The translations under genes and the position numbers were made by a program. From Vibrio sp. RE86 (GTDB lineage: Bacteria; Pseudomonadota; Gammaproteobacteria; Enterobacterales; Vibrionaceae): 64,000 bases of DNA. Shown here piece by piece: positions 1 through 9,538 of this stretch. The notes under the pieces were generated by a model. The model ran no database searches. It worked only from the letters and a program-made list of their open reading frames with translations, and had not been told where the DNA came from. Positions within the stretch are counted from its first letter, which is position 1; each line of letters starts with the position of its first letter. The stretch spans positions 406,215 through 470,214 of the forward strand of contig NZ_VTXI01000001.1 of the NCBI RefSeq assembly GCF_013114545.1, in the 5' to 3' direction.

Positions 1-1
1 A

Positions 2-2050
2 GTCAATCGACTACTTGCAGAGCTTGAACCGTCAGAAGTTAAAGACATGGCATTCAAAATTAGCCAAATCACTAAGGCTAAATTCTCTCTTATAGCTGCC
101 CGTATATCTGAACGTGAACTGGATGAAGACGAAATGCCAGAGGTGATCGGCTATGAAGAATTAGCCGAATTTGTCCGCCACTTCGGTATGACTCCACCGC
201 GCAAGAAAAAGAAACAAACCGACCTAACCGCGCTTAATGACATTTCACGCATGTTAGATGAAAAGTGGTGGTATGGACGCCTCAACAAAATACGCAAAAT
301 CATGCGTGAACACCTTGCCATTGCAATGGGTCAAGTCTCGTCAAAAGCGTCACCTTATGCGTCATGGGATTGCGTTCGTGAACACCAAGCGCAGCAAACC
401 GCTAACTATGAATACATCAAGCAATGCCAGTTATTAGATGAAGAAACAGGCGAAGAAGCTGATCTATGGGATATGGTCAAAAAGAGTGTGGCTAACCCTG
501 CTATTCGTCGTCATGAATTGATGGTGCGCTGCCGTGGTTGTGAAGACATTGGCAACGAGCTGGGTTTGCAAGGTCTGTTCTTAACGTTGACCACTCCATC
601 TAAGTATCACAACTCGTACAAAAGAGGTGGCTTTATTGACCACTGGAACGGTGCAAGCCCACGTGATGCGCAATCTTACCTAAACAATGTATGGCAGCGA
701 ATCCGCGCCAAACTAGGTCGTGAAGAAATCCGTTGGTTTGGTGTTCGTGTCGCTGAGCCACATCATGACGGCACACCACACTGGCATTTGCTGATCTGGG
801 CAAAACCAGAAGATGTGATGCAAGTGCGTGACATCTTCATTTCATACGCTACGCAAGAAGACCGTGGCGAACTGCATCCAGAGCTTGAGAAAGAGAAGAA
901 AAAGCCATTCCGCAAATGTGCTTACGTTGGGCCGCTAGATTACCGTCCACGTTGTGACTTTGGTTTTATTGACCCAGAGAAAGGCACTGCAACGGGCTAC
1001 ATCGCTAAATACATTTCAAAGAACATTGACGGCTTTGCAATGGACGGGGAGATCTCGGACGAAACAGGCAAGCCAGTTAAAGACATGGCGAAGAATGTTA
1101 GTGCTTGGAAAAGCCGTTGGAACATTCGCCAGTTCCAGTTCTTCGGTGGTGCGCCAGTCACGACTTACCGTGAACTGCGCCGCTTCGCTAACCAGAACAA
1201 AAAAGCGTTTATGGAATACCTCTTCATGCAAGAGCGTGTCGACCTACTCACTATCTACTCAATGCTGCAGCGTGATCTTGTTGGGCCTATTAAACCTAGC
1301 AAGCTGATCACCAATGAAGAGTTAATGAAAGTGATTGGTGATAGCTACCAGTCACGCATGAAGACCGAAGACGCAAGCATCACAGACACTTTAAAAGCTG
1401 CTGACCATGGTAACTGGCAAGGTTACATCATGGGGCAAGGTGGCCCATTCGTTAAGCGCGAAGATTTGCTGATCGTGAACTCTTATGAAGTACTGCCGTT
1501 CGCTTCACCTCATGGCGAAGACGTCCGCAAAATTGAGGGTTTCACTACACCAGAAGAAACCATCAAAACACGCACCAAAGTTTGGACGATTCAGAAGAAA
1601 TCAAAGGTTAACGATGAAGCTAAAGCGTGCGCTCTTGGGAGCGAAGCGACCGCTTTTGGAGCCTCTGGCTCCTCTCGGAGTTCTGTCAATAACTGTACGG
1701 AGCCTGAGAAAGTACAGGTCTGCGATCAGCTAACCCGATTATTAGACCCTGTTAATAAACGGGCGAATAAATCACCAAATATTGATGAAGCGGCACTGGC
1801 CGCACTGCTAAAAGGCAGTTCAATTCGCATCGACGATGCAACGAGTATTCAAATCCGCCCTGCGGAGGTAGACGAACACGGCAATAAACGCCCTGCCCAG
1901 TTGGTAGAAGTGAGCCGTCAACGTTCGGACGACACCAATTGGATGGATTTCGAGGGTTGGGACAACCTATTCGCCCAACCAGAAAAGCAAGAGTATCAAC
2001 AACCCGACCTGTCGATTTTCCCAGATGGGGACGACTGGCCGTTAATGTAG
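2..2050 (+). CDS. A: P2 gpA-like phage replication endonuclease, 5' end outside window
   Basis: This is a rolling-circle replication initiator of the P2/HP1 gpA family, which nicks the phage origin and joins covalently to the 5' end. The HUH metal motif HWH is at 779-787. The paired catalytic tyrosines of a GYIAKYISK segment are at 998-1000 and 1010-1012, four residues apart as in P2 gpA. An ATG lies at 47, but the frame stays open to the window edge with plausible codons, and the family runs to about 760-775 residues against 667 from that ATG, so the gene is probably cut by the window edge. The 3' end is followed at 12 bp by a methyltransferase gene. Confident of family; the true start is not visible. 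Confidence 0.93.
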   Translation, partial: VNRLLAELEPSEVKDMAFKISQITKAKFSLIAARISERELDEDEMPEVIGYEELAEFVRHFGMTPPRKKKKQTDLTALNDISRMLDEKWWYGRLNKIRKIMREHLAIAMGQVSSKASPYASWDCVREHQAQQTANYEYIKQCQLLDEETGEEADLWDMVKKSVANPAIRRHELMVRCRGCEDIGNELGLQGLFLTLTTPSKYHNSYKRGGFIDHWNGASPRDAQSYLNNVWQRIRAKLGREEIRWFGVRVAEPHHDGTPHWHLLIWAKPEDVMQVRDIFISYATQEDRGELHPELEKEKKKPFRKCAYVGPLDYRPRCDFGFIDPEKGTATGYIAKYISKNIDGFAMDGEISDETGKPVKDMAKNVSAWKSRWNIRQFQFFGGAPVTTYRELRRFANQNKKAFMEYLFMQERVDLLTIYSMLQRDLVGPIKPSKLITNEELMKVIGDSYQSRMKTEDASITDTLKAADHGNWQGYIMGQGGPFVKREDLLIVNSYEVLPFASPHGEDVRKIEGFTTPEETIKTRTKVWTIQKKSKVNDEAKACALGSEATAFGASGSSRSSVNNCTEPEKVQVCDQLTRLLDPVNKRANKSPNIDEAALAALLKGSSIRIDDATSIQIRPAEVDEHGNKRPAQLVEVSRQRSDDTNWMDFEGWDNLFAQPEKQEYQQPDLSIFPDGDDWPLM

Positions 2051-2061
2051 GAGAATTTAGG

Positions 2062-2827
2062 ATGATATTACCAGGTGAAATTGTGGTGGATAACTTTGCT
2101 GATGGTGGCGGTGCTTCCACTGGTATGGAGTTGGGTTTAAATCGTCATGTAGATATTGCGATTAACCATGATCCTGCAGCTATCGATATGCATCGAGTCA
2201 ATCACCCAGAGACGAAACACTATTGCGAATCGGTGTGGGATGTTGACCCAGTTGATGCATGTGCTGGTCGACCTGTTGGTTTAGCGTGGTTTTCACCTGA
2301 CTGTAAGCATTTTTCTAAAGCAAAAGGAAACCGTCCGGTTGATAAGAATATTCGTGGGCTGGCATGGGTAGCTGTCCGTTGGGCGGCAATGGTACCAGTT
2401 CGTATGATGATGTTAGAAAACGTTGAAGAGTTCATGACATGGGGACCAGTTGTTGAAACCGAAAACGGCAAATTCAAACCATGCCCAGACCGCAAAGGCG
2501 AAACCTTTGATGCTTTTGTGAAAGTATTAACTGACGGATTGAATAAAGACCACCCAGCATGGGAAGAAATTAAAACAGCCCTTGGTGATGATTTCCCACA
2601 TTACGATAAATTACAGGCTGGCTTAGGCTACACGCTAGACTTCAAGGTTCTTCATGCTTGCGACTATGGCGCACCTACCACGAGAAAACGTTTCTTTATG
2701 GTAGCCAGAAATGATGGTCAGCCAATCGAGTGGCCGGCTAAAACTCATGGCCCTGATGGGAGTGGTTTGAAACCTTACGCTTCGGCAGCAGATATTATTG
2801 ATTGGTCTATCCCTGTTAAGTCTATTT
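2062..2827 (+). pseudogene. phage cytosine-5 DNA methyltransferase, N-terminal part, split by an IS
   Basis: This is the N-terminal half of a phage DNA (cytosine-5) methyltransferase. Visible motifs are the SAM-binding NFADGGGASTGMELG, the catalytic Cys in SPDCKHFS, the ENV motif in MLENVEEF and the TTRKRFF motif. The start is ATG 2062 with GGAG at 2050-2053, although the frame is open further upstream over gpA. The reading frame is cut after WSIPVKSI by an insertion sequence. Inside the element the frame runs only to a stop at 2845-2847, so the truncated product lacks the target-recognition and C-terminal motifs and should be inactive. It probably protected phage DNA from host restriction. 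Confidence 0.92.
2820..2827. repeat. 8-bp target site duplication, left copy
   Basis: GTCTATTT immediately precedes the left inverted repeat and recurs exactly at 5313-5320. Eight-bp duplications are typical of ISL3-family transposition. Confidence 0.95.
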
Positions 2828-2850
2828 GGGTATGCGGATTAAAGTGAGTA
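2828..2850 (+). repeat. left inverted repeat of the IS
   Basis: Starts GGGTATGCGGATTAAAG. It matches the reverse complement of 5290-5312 at 21 of 23 positions (differences at positions 7 and 20). Confidence 0.95.
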
Positions 2851-2867
2851 TTGGTTAAATTGTATAC

Positions 2868-4202
2868 TCACTCTTTACTAATCAGTTTAAAGTCCCAGTC
2901 GTGTGTATTTGCTTGTTTCTTATACTGCTCCCAAACCTCTAGGATTCGACCAACGGTAGTGCCATGGAAAGACATTTCAGGTTCATCAATCAAGATCATT
3001 TCTGTTGGTTCTGGGATTGGTTGGTTCAATGAGTTCACAGTCGTCTCTAAGCCGCCCTTGGTGTAAAGCAACTTGGCTCTAAGAACTTCAAAGCTGTACC
3101 CACGACCATTCCTAAACACTGCTTTAATCGTATTATTTAAGCTCTCTGTAACTGCGTTAGTGTATGGATAATCCCACCAGTTAAAGATGTACTCATGCCA
3201 GTTATCAATAGCCCTTATCGCATCTTTGAAATGCCGCCTTACCGCAGGAGTCGATAGTGCTTTCCAATTCTCCCAATACTCCTCAGCAAGCTGTCTTGTT
3301 GGCATGTCCCACATACCTAAATACGCCTCCTTAGCGTTGTAGACCTCCATTAGTTCAGGGAACTCATTAGTCCAGAAATCAAAAGAAGCCAATTCATTTA
3401 GTCCTTTGATATTGTCTCTGCGCTTCAGAAGTATCTTACGGTCGTTCTTGAGCTTTTTGCGCTCTTTGTCAGATAGCTCTCTCCGGATAGCTTTGCGTGC
3501 TTTCTCCATTGCTTCGTTAGCCATTTTTGCAACATGGAATCGGTCAACAACAACAATAGCATTAGGTAGAAGTTGCTTAACAGCAGTGCGGTATGGTCGC
3601 CACATATCAATACAAACGATCTCTATGTTCTTCCATCCACGGAGACGCATAATCGCCTTTTGAGTAGCATCTTGCGATCTGTCCTTGCGCATATCCAGAA
3701 GTGTTCTCTTCTCAATATCAGTCATTACAAGGTGCATTTTCTGGCTAAAGTGCGTCTCATCGATTCCAAGAACTCGTGGCGCTTGCCAGTCGTGCTTATT
3801 TTCAATAGCAGCGACGTAGTTGGCGAATACATTTCTGATCGTCTTCTCATCGACACCAAGCTCACTGGCCACGCTCAAGAACGGAACTTTCGCAGCCCGC
3901 TTAACTATGTAGTCAACAGTGCGCTTTGGCATTCTAAAGTCTTCGTGAAGCCACTCCAGCGGCTCGAAATACGTCTTACCACATGGCTTACACTTAAGAC
4001 GTTTTCTAGTGAAGCTGATACGTACTGTCTTAGCGTGCATCTGAGTGTCAACATAACGTTGAACTCTCTTACCAATAACAACTGAGTCGGCTGAGCGGCA
4101 TTCAGGGCAATCACGAACAATAACTACCGACTCAGCATGAATTACATAACTATCTTCATTTTCTTCTAATTGAAGAACGGAAACATTTCGTAGATTAAGC
4201 AC
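2868..4202 (-). CDS. ISL3-family transposase
   Basis: This DDE transposase should move the element by cutting at the inverted repeats. An N-terminal zinc-binding part has the pairs CPEC and CKPC, followed by an HTH-like stretch (SVASELGVDEKTIRNVF). Acidic catalytic candidates are in VLGIDETHF, VVVDRFHVAK and YPYTNAVTESLNNTIK, the last being the classic ISL3 C-terminal motif. The frame is open from an ATG at 4274, but GTG at 4202 gives the N-terminus usual for the family (LNLRNVSV...) with GAAGAG upstream, and it overlaps the methyltransferase stop by 8 nt, suggesting translational coupling. From GTG the protein is 444 residues, a normal length. No frameshift is seen, so it looks active. Confidence 0.92.
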   Translation of the reverse strand: MLNLRNVSVLQLEENEDSYVIHAESVVIVRDCPECRSADSVVIGKRVQRYVDTQMHAKTVRISFTRKRLKCKPCGKTYFEPLEWLHEDFRMPKRTVDYIVKRAAKVPFLSVASELGVDEKTIRNVFANYVAAIENKHDWQAPRVLGIDETHFSQKMHLVMTDIEKRTLLDMRKDRSQDATQKAIMRLRGWKNIEIVCIDMWRPYRTAVKQLLPNAIVVVDRFHVAKMANEAMEKARKAIRRELSDKERKKLKNDRKILLKRRDNIKGLNELASFDFWTNEFPELMEVYNAKEAYLGMWDMPTRQLAEEYWENWKALSTPAVRRHFKDAIRAIDNWHEYIFNWWDYPYTNAVTESLNNTIKAVFRNGRGYSFEVLRAKLLYTKGGLETTVNSLNQPIPEPTEMILIDEPEMSFHGTTVGRILEVWEQYKKQANTHDWDFKLISKE

Positions 4203-5229
4203 TGTGCAACTCTTCAAATAAATGGCTATATCTTCGTGTGATCTGCTCTCGTGACAATCCCACACTTTTAGCAATAGATGTTTTTGTTATCTTATCGCCA
4301 TTCAATGACATGCGCTCTATTTCAGACTTAATTTTGTTTTCTGTGCTTTCCGTTCTAATGTGATGTGTGATATATGCGCCTTGTGATGTGTGACGCATGC
4401 TAATGCTTCCTTTCTCTTTTAGCGCTTCACTGCATTGCTCATTTATCCAAACACACTCCGTTCTCAGTCCAGTTCCACTACCAGCAGATATTCGTGATTG
4501 CTTCTCCTCCCTACGCCATCCAGTTAAACAATCGTTGTACAAATCGTTGTTATAACCACTTAACACTACAAATCCATCAAGAGAAGTTAACGTGGAAAGT
4601 AATCTCTCATGTTCATTGGTGTCCATTTCATGGCGGTAGATCCCAGAGCGATTGTTAAGCGTTCTTGTTTCGAACAAGTAAGGGGGATCGACGTAGTGAA
4701 GGGTGTCGATGGCATCATGCTTTGTGATGCAATCTATAGCAGGTCGATTCTCGATATTCACACCTTGCAATCTTGCATGGACATATTTAAGTACGGGAGG
4801 GTATTTAGCCCAACAATGAGCTGAAGTGTTGTACTTTCTTGATGCTTCACAACGGAAACCAGTAATGTGGCCAGAGGCTGCACCCGAGCCAAACCCCATC
4901 GCAGAACGGACAATAGTTCTCCTCGCTCGCTCAATAGGCTCATCCGTAAACTCATACGCCAACTTAAACTCATCGCGGCTGTATGGGGTTAAATGACACA
5001 GTTCTATCAATCTAGAAGATGAGTATTTATCCCTAAGAACATTAAATAGATTGAATATATCTTGGTCGAGGTCGTTATAAACCTCACCATGACTCCTTTC
5101 TTTTCTAAGTAGAACGCTAGCTGCTCCACCGAATGGCTCTACATAAGTTTTGTGCTTGGGAAAGAACTCATAGAGCCATTTGGATAATCTGTATTTACCG
5201 CCGTGATAACGAAGAACTGGTGTATGCAT
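4195..5229 (-). CDS. D12-class DNA adenine-N6 methyltransferase carried by the IS
   Basis: A Dam/D12-family methyltransferase. The N-terminal YHGGKYRLSKWL and VEPFGGAASVL stretches form the SAM site, and YVDPPYLF is the catalytic DPPY motif. The last 45 or so residues (KITKTSIAKSVGLSREQI) look like a helix-turn-helix, which the plain Dam core does not need. I chose ATG 5229 (344 residues) because the core motif begins at once; an upstream ATG at 5259 would add ten residues. The gene is first in a two-gene transcription unit with the transposase. A copy of the terminal repeat lies just upstream of its start codon. Target sequence unknown. It could protect the element, control transposase expression by methylation, or be a solitary epigenetic regulator. 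Confidence 0.9.
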   Translation of the reverse strand: MHTPVLRYHGGKYRLSKWLYEFFPKHKTYVEPFGGAASVLLRKERSHGEVYNDLDQDIFNLFNVLRDKYSSSRLIELCHLTPYSRDEFKLAYEFTDEPIERARRTIVRSAMGFGSGAASGHITGFRCEASRKYNTSAHCWAKYPPVLKYVHARLQGVNIENRPAIDCITKHDAIDTLHYVDPPYLFETRTLNNRSGIYRHEMDTNEHERLLSTLTSLDGFVVLSGYNNDLYNDCLTGWRREEKQSRISAGSGTGLRTECVWINEQCSEALKEKGSISMRHTSQGAYITHHIRTESTENKIKSEIERMSLNGDKITKTSIAKSVGLSREQITRRYSHLFEELHSA

Positions 5230-5232
5230 GCT

Positions 5233-5249
5233 ATACTCACTATAATCCG
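5233..5249 (-). repeat. subterminal third copy of the IS end motif at the methyltransferase start
   Basis: The reverse complement reads CGGATTATAGTGAGTAT and differs from 2835-2851 of the left inverted repeat at one of 17 positions. It ends three bases before ATG 5229, so a protein bound here could block translation or transcription of the methyltransferase-transposase unit. Confidence 0.85.
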
Positions 5250-5289
5250 AATTACACACTACCGATTATAAAATGAACTCTATTTCATG

Positions 5290-5312
5290 TACACACTTTA
5301 ATCCGTATACCC
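5290..5312 (-). repeat. right inverted repeat of the IS
   Basis: Read on the minus strand it starts GGGTATACGGATTAAAG and pairs with 2828-2850. Confidence 0.95.
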
Positions 5313-5320
5313 GTCTATTT
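5313..5320. repeat. 8-bp target site duplication, right copy
   Basis: GTCTATTT, identical to 2820-2827. Removing one copy plus the element restores the methyltransferase frame. Confidence 0.95.
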
Positions 5321-6069
5321 TTAACCGCAAACGACCATTAGCGGAAAAGACAATGGAACGGATAGCCAAAGGGTTAGATAAGTTTGTGCTTTCTTCGGAT
5401 GCCCCTTTTGTTGTGCCAGAAAACTGCGTTACGCCATTTGTTACTGAATGCGCCAACGCATCGAGTCAAAGAAACATGCCAGCAAATGAACCTTTACGAA
5501 CCATATGTGCTCAAGTTAAAGGTGGTCACTTCGCTTTGGTAACTGCGTTTATAGCAAAGCACTTTACTGGTGTCAGTGGTTCTGACATCGAGGAGCCATT
5601 GCACACAGTAACAACGACTGATCACAATGCGTTAGTCACTAGCCATATGGTAAAAATGCGCGGTACCAATATCGGTCATAGTACCAATGAGCCAGTACAT
5701 ACCATTTCTGCAGGTGGTTTTCATATCGGAGAGGTAAGAGCATTTCTACTCAAGTACTACGGCACAAGTTACGGTGAGGCATGTGATAGTCCAATCGGTA
5801 CTGTTACTACAAAAGACCGATTTGGTTTGGTTACAGTTAGAGGTGAAAAGTATCAAATCGTTGATATTGGTATGCGCATGTTAGAACCACATGAGCTGTT
5901 TGCGGCACAAGGTTTTCCAGAGGACTATAAAATCTCTCACAATAGTGAGGGTAAGAAGTTATCTAAAGCTAGTCAGGTTGCTCGATGTGGTAATGCAGTG
6001 TGTCCGCCAGTGGCGCAAGCTCTGGTTGAAGCAAATGTCGGTGTTGAAAGAGCAAGGATAGCGGCTTAA
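5321..6069 (+). pseudogene. phage cytosine-5 DNA methyltransferase, C-terminal part
   Basis: This continues the interrupted methyltransferase. Joining codon position 1 at 2827 to 5321 gives SIFNRKRPLAEKTMERIAKG and an open frame to the stop at 6069, in all 504 residues. The part holds the target-recognition region and the final motifs HELFAAQGFPEDY and CGNAVCPPVAQAL. An ATG at 5353 could start a fragment, but it would lack the SAM-binding and catalytic motifs. The absence of other damage means precise excision would restore a full enzyme. Confidence 0.92.
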
Positions 6070-6188
6070 CTACTAACAGTCTTTGTTGGTAAGGGAAATA
6101 TCATATGAGTGAAGCTTGTCTAATATTACAGCTAGAAAGCTGTATGGATATACAGTATATTTACAGTGTCATTAGTAAGGGTATTGAT

Positions 6189-6407
6189 ATGTCTAAAGAA
6201 AAGCAGCTATTTCAATCCGCTCTGGATGTAATTATTGATGGTGTGGCCGTTAGTTCGGTAGGTGAGGGAAGAGAGGAAGCTGGGCGAGTGCTACTTGAGG
6301 GAGTGCTGCCAAGATTTGCTCATCTTTTGGATGATGAAAAAATAAAAGCCATCCAGTCGATAATCGGGATGGCTGATGAAGCGGAGAATCCAACGTTTAA
6401 GTTATAG
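6189..6407 (+). CDS. small hypothetical phage protein
   Basis: A 72-residue acidic, probably helical protein with no motif I recognise. Two in-frame starts are possible. ATG 6189 follows an AAGGG and gives a usual-looking MSKEKQLFQ start. ATG 6105 follows AAGGGA and would add 28 residues. It lies downstream of the methyltransferase and its 3' end overlaps the convergent Ogr-like gene by 6 bp. Prophage gene of unknown role. Confidence 0.6.
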   Translation: MSKEKQLFQSALDVIIDGVAVSSVGEGREEAGRVLLEGVLPRFAHLLDDEKIKAIQSIIGMADEAENPTFKL

Positions 6408-6653
6408 CATGGAAAGCTGCTGTTTCAACTCTTCTCTATGTTCTGGTGTTAAAGCCTTAACCATATTAAAAGCTAGCTGTGACGTGGTTTTAGCACTAGG
6501 GCTAAGAGTGTGGCTATATGATAAATTCATCACGAAAGTGTGCCCACACTCGGGGTCACTACATGAGCAATACAAATCTGCATATTTCGTACTCATTCTA
6601 TTTGATTTCTGGATGCGGCTTCTCTCGCCGCACTCTGGGCAAAGCACTCTCAT
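6402..6653 (-). CDS. ogr: Ogr/Delta-like zinc-finger late transcription activator
   Basis: An 83-residue protein with the four-cysteine pattern of P2 Ogr/Delta activators: CPEC near the N-terminus, then CSCSDPECGHTF. Such proteins bind upstream of phage late promoters and recruit RNA polymerase through its alpha subunit. It sits downstream of the portal gene on the same strand, 66 bp away. Likely targets are the leftward terminase-portal and rightward scaffold-capsid promoters in the 9539-9714 region. Family assignment is from cysteine spacing and phage context. Confidence 0.85.
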   Translation of the reverse strand: MRVLCPECGERSRIQKSNRMSTKYADLYCSCSDPECGHTFVMNLSYSHTLSPSAKTTSQLAFNMVKALTPEHREELKQQLSML

Positions 6654-6719
6654 AACATTGACCTAACTGAACTGACTGACAGCATAATATTACGTCAATG
6701 GCTGTATTTTTGTACAGTT

Positions 6720-7754
6720 TTATGCGTTTTCTCCGGTAGTAACATCAAACTTTAGATGTAGGCTTTTTATGTTTCTGATTTCCGGGTCATTGTTCACTTC
6801 ATCCATAATCAGTTCGCAAACAGGTATGATCTCGTCTTTGGCGTATTCACTACCAATCTTGATCGGGTCGCCTAAGCTGGTTGTCCCTTGTGGAATAATG
6901 CCAGCCTTACCCACTGGGAAACGATGCCCCACTAAGATGTCTTGCGCTGTAATATTCTTGATGCGCTCGAATTCATCTTTTGTTGCAATGTCACCTACGG
7001 GGATTAGCTGAATACCTTTCTCTGCACCTCCGGGAATATTGACGAACATACTGCGGAAGTTACCAACGCCTTTAGAGCTGGCGATCTTATCTTTCAACAT
7101 CTTTTCGTCATCATCACTCAAGTTTGGGTCAGTCGCATAGAAGATAAAACCCATGTGAGCACCGTTTTTGTAGTATCGGCGACGAAATAGTGTGGCGTCT
7201 TTGTTTAGTAAACTGCTTTGTAAGCTCCCCAAATAGTCAGGTAAGCCATAAATCTGTTGTTGTAAGTCTTCTTGGGGTAAGAAAATAATGTCATTCGCCT
7301 TATAGACACGTTGCTTGTTGTCACGCTCAAGTAGAACAAAGTCACCGTTTTTACGTCGACGTAAGTACATCGTTGGTAAAGGGAACAAACGAACAACACG
7401 CTTGAAGTGATCGCGGATTTTTAAAAAAGCAGCGTCACCAAAAGTGAAGTAGTTATTGCAAAATGATTGAATCTGTCGACGTCTAGCACCTCCGCCTGTG
7501 GTGAAACGAGCAGCAACATAGTTTGCACGAGCCTTTAAAAGTGAACCATGATAGGCGTTTGCACGTGAAGTCTCTGCCAAACCTTGTCGTGAGATTGGCG
7601 GTTCCCAATAGTCGTCGGAGTCGTTGTAGAACAATTCAGAGTAAGACGTCATCCAACTGGTTGAGTCGATTGCTTCTGGCGAAGAGTCAATGTGATAAAC
7701 AGACTCTGCATGTTGTTCTTCTTGCTTAACTAGTGTTTCTGTTGTGTCGGTCAT
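6720..7754 (-). CDS. Q: phage portal protein (P2 gpQ family)
   Basis: The portal forms the dodecameric ring at the capsid vertex through which DNA is packaged. The 344 residues match the P2 Q/PBSX portal family in length. Typical segments are [20 protein letters not shown] near the N-terminus, a conserved central stretch ending in [20 protein letters not shown], and [19 protein letters not shown] 7754 is chosen because it overlaps the terminase stop as ATGA, indicating coupled translation. A start at 7769 would add five residues. The gene belongs to the leftward head operon. Confidence 0.95.
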   Translation of the reverse strand: MTDTTETLVKQEEQHAESVYHIDSSPEAIDSTSWMTSYSELFYNDSDDYWEPPISRQGLAETSRANAYHGSLLKARANYVAARFTTGGGARRRQIQSFCNNYFTFGDAAFLKIRDHFKRVVRLFPLPTMYLRRRKNGDFVLLERDNKQRVYKANDIIFLPQEDLQQQIYGLPDYLGSLQSSLLNKDATLFRRRYYKNGAHMGFIFYATDPNLSDDDEKMLKDKIASSKGVGNFRSMFVNIPGGAEKGIQLIPVGDIATKDEFERIKNITAQDILVGHRFPVGKAGIIPQGTTSLGDPIKIGSEYAKDEIIPVCELIMDEVNNDPEIRNIKSLHLKFDVTTGENA

Positions 7755-9538
7755 GCTGCAGTGGCCCAAGTTGATTTCGTTGGAGTATCGTGATCTAACG
7801 GTTCGTTAATGATGGCGTGTGAAATTGCCCAAAACGCATCGGCGTGGCCTGTTGTCTCACTTCGCTCTGCTTTAAAGGTCATAGCGTTACCGCTATTGGT
7901 TGGTACTCGCTTAATAGCCATAAATGCCATAGCAATGTCTTTGTGTTCGGCATCAAACTGCAGGCGCTTAGCTTCTACAATGTCGATCATCTTCATCACA
8001 AGGCGATTCTTGTTTTCGTTGCTGTAATGTATGGCGTGGGCTTCACGTGGGTGTTTTTTCTTGATTAAGTCCCAAACACCGCCGCCAATCCCAGTAGTGT
8101 CAACTCCTATGTAAGTGACTTTGTAGCGTTTAAATACCTTTTCAATTTCACTCACGTGGTACTGGAAGTTAAGGCCTTTCCAGTAGTGCTTCTCTAAAAC
8201 ACGGAATTTCTCACCTGCAACTGCAGGCGGGGCTATGACGACTAAACAAGCATTGTCACGGGTGCGGCTAGGGTCATAACCCAGCCATACTTCACGGCCA
8301 GCAAACGGTGATTTTGTTTTTGGTTTGAAGTCTTGCCAGTGGGCAGAGTCAACCATGCCTTTTTCGAGATCAGAGAATTTGAATACAGACAAAGAGCCGT
8401 CAACGAAGACACACATAAACAGGTTGTCGAAATCGTCTTTACTGTATTCGTCCTGCAGTTCTTCAATATCAAATAGGTCACAACCGCCTGCAGCAGCGTC
8501 TTCAATAGTAACGACATAGCGCCACTGCTTATCGGGACAAAGCACACCACCATCGCGGTATTCATCGAACGTTGGAAACTCAATCTTAGCGCGAGAGTCT
8601 CTGCCTTTTCGCCATTGGTCGCCCGTCCAAAATGGGTATGCCTGGTGCATTTTCGATGATGGTGTCGAAAAGTAGGTTTTACGCCATTTTTTATGGGTAG
8701 CCATTGCCGAAGCGAGTTTGTTTAGTTCGTCAAACTTCGGTATCCAGAAGTATTCATCAACATAAACATGGCCGTGGTAACTCTGCGCGGTTTTGCTGTT
8801 GGTTGATAAAAAGCGAAGTTCAGCACCATTAGAGAGAATGATCGGGTTCCCGGTCAGCTCTATGTCTAAGAACTCTTTTGCAATAGCAATGATGTAGCTA
8901 CGAAAAACTTCCGCTTGAGCGCGTGACGCTGACAAAAAGATTTGGTTGTCACCAGTCAGAATCGCATCTTCTAAAGCCTCACCACTGAAATAGTAGGTCG
9001 CACCAATCTGGCGGGATTTAAGAATGTTACGAATACGCTGTTTGATGTTGTTGCGCATTACGTGTTGATAGGCGAAAAGCGAATCGTGCCACGTGGCAAA
9101 GTCTTCTTCACTCAGTTCGCTAATGTCATTCTTTTTGCCTTTACGTTTCTTATTCGATTTTGAGTTGCTGCCAGATTGCTGATCACCACGGTTACTTTTG
9201 TTCTCGTGTTTTTTGTTGCCAGCATTTAAAGGCTGTTCACCTTGCTGTTTTTCTTGCGCCCTTTGTTTCTTCAAAGCTGCGTGATGCTTGATAAGCCTAT
9301 CGAGCATGTCTAGCTGGTTCTTGCTTGGGTCTTCCAACTCGAGCAACGTTTGAATACGGTTTGCTATTGCTTCATCAATAGTTTGTTCACGCAACATATC
9401 GCGCCAACCGAATTTATCTGCCCAGTAATAAATGATGCGCTCATTATTCAGGTTCAGTTCGGTAGCGATTTCACGTGGCGTCCAAGCTTTCAAATAGAGT
9501 GCTCGGGCGGCTTGTCGTACTTCGGGAGAATATGCCAT
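7751..9538 (-). CDS. P: terminase large subunit ATPase (P2 gpP family)
   Basis: This is the DNA-packaging motor. An N-terminal HTH ([20 protein letters not shown]) is followed by a Lys/Asn-rich linker, a Walker A-like segment [12 protein letters not shown] as in P2 gpP, the Walker B acidic stretch [10 protein letters not shown], and nuclease-domain aspartates in [14 protein letters not shown] and [16 protein letters not shown] 9538 gives 595 residues, the usual size; a TTG at 9568 would add ten. It is the first gene of the leftward operon, divergent from the scaffold gene across a 176-bp control region. Confidence 0.96.
   Translation of the reverse strand: MAYSPEVRQAARALYLKAWTPREIATELNLNNERIIYYWADKFGWRDMLREQTIDEAIANRIQTLLELEDPSKNQLDMLDRLIKHHAALKKQRAQEKQQGEQPLNAGNKKHENKSNRGDQQSGSNSKSNKKRKGKKNDISELSEEDFATWHDSLFAYQHVMRNNIKQRIRNILKSRQIGATYYFSGEALEDAILTGDNQIFLSASRAQAEVFRSYIIAIAKEFLDIELTGNPIILSNGAELRFLSTNSKTAQSYHGHVYVDEYFWIPKFDELNKLASAMATHKKWRKTYFSTPSSKMHQAYPFWTGDQWRKGRDSRAKIEFPTFDEYRDGGVLCPDKQWRYVVTIEDAAAGGCDLFDIEELQDEYSKDDFDNLFMCVFVDGSLSVFKFSDLEKGMVDSAHWQDFKPKTKSPFAGREVWLGYDPSRTRDNACLVVIAPPAVAGEKFRVLEKHYWKGLNFQYHVSEIEKVFKRYKVTYIGVDTTGIGGGVWDLIKKKHPREAHAIHYSNENKNRLVMKMIDIVEAKRLQFDAEHKDIAMAFMAIKRVPTNSGNAMTFKAERSETTGHADAFWAISHAIINEPLDHDTPTKSTWATAA

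Larger units (their letters stand above)
2828..5312 (-). mobile_element. ISL3-family insertion sequence with an adenine methyltransferase passenger
   Basis: The element is 2485 bp. Its ends are imperfect 23-bp inverted repeats (2828-2850 and 5290-5312, 21 of 23 matching, both beginning GGGTAT), and it is flanked by the exact 8-bp duplication GTCTATTT. It holds two genes on the minus strand, a D12-class DNA adenine methyltransferase followed by an ISL3-type DDE transposase. Typical ISL3 elements are smaller because they carry only the transposase. The exact duplication and the otherwise intact host gene point to a recent insertion. Family assignment is from the transposase motifs, repeat form and duplication length. 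Confidence 0.93.

Noticed and set aside
1939..2061. Longer N-terminus for the cytosine methyltransferase
   Set aside because: The frame is open, but overlaps gpA and lacks the family N-terminus; ATG 2062 has a ribosome site and the expected first motif.
3573..4085. 170-residue open frame inside the IS on the plus strand
   Set aside because: It is antisense to the transposase, with no ribosome site or domain; a shadow frame.
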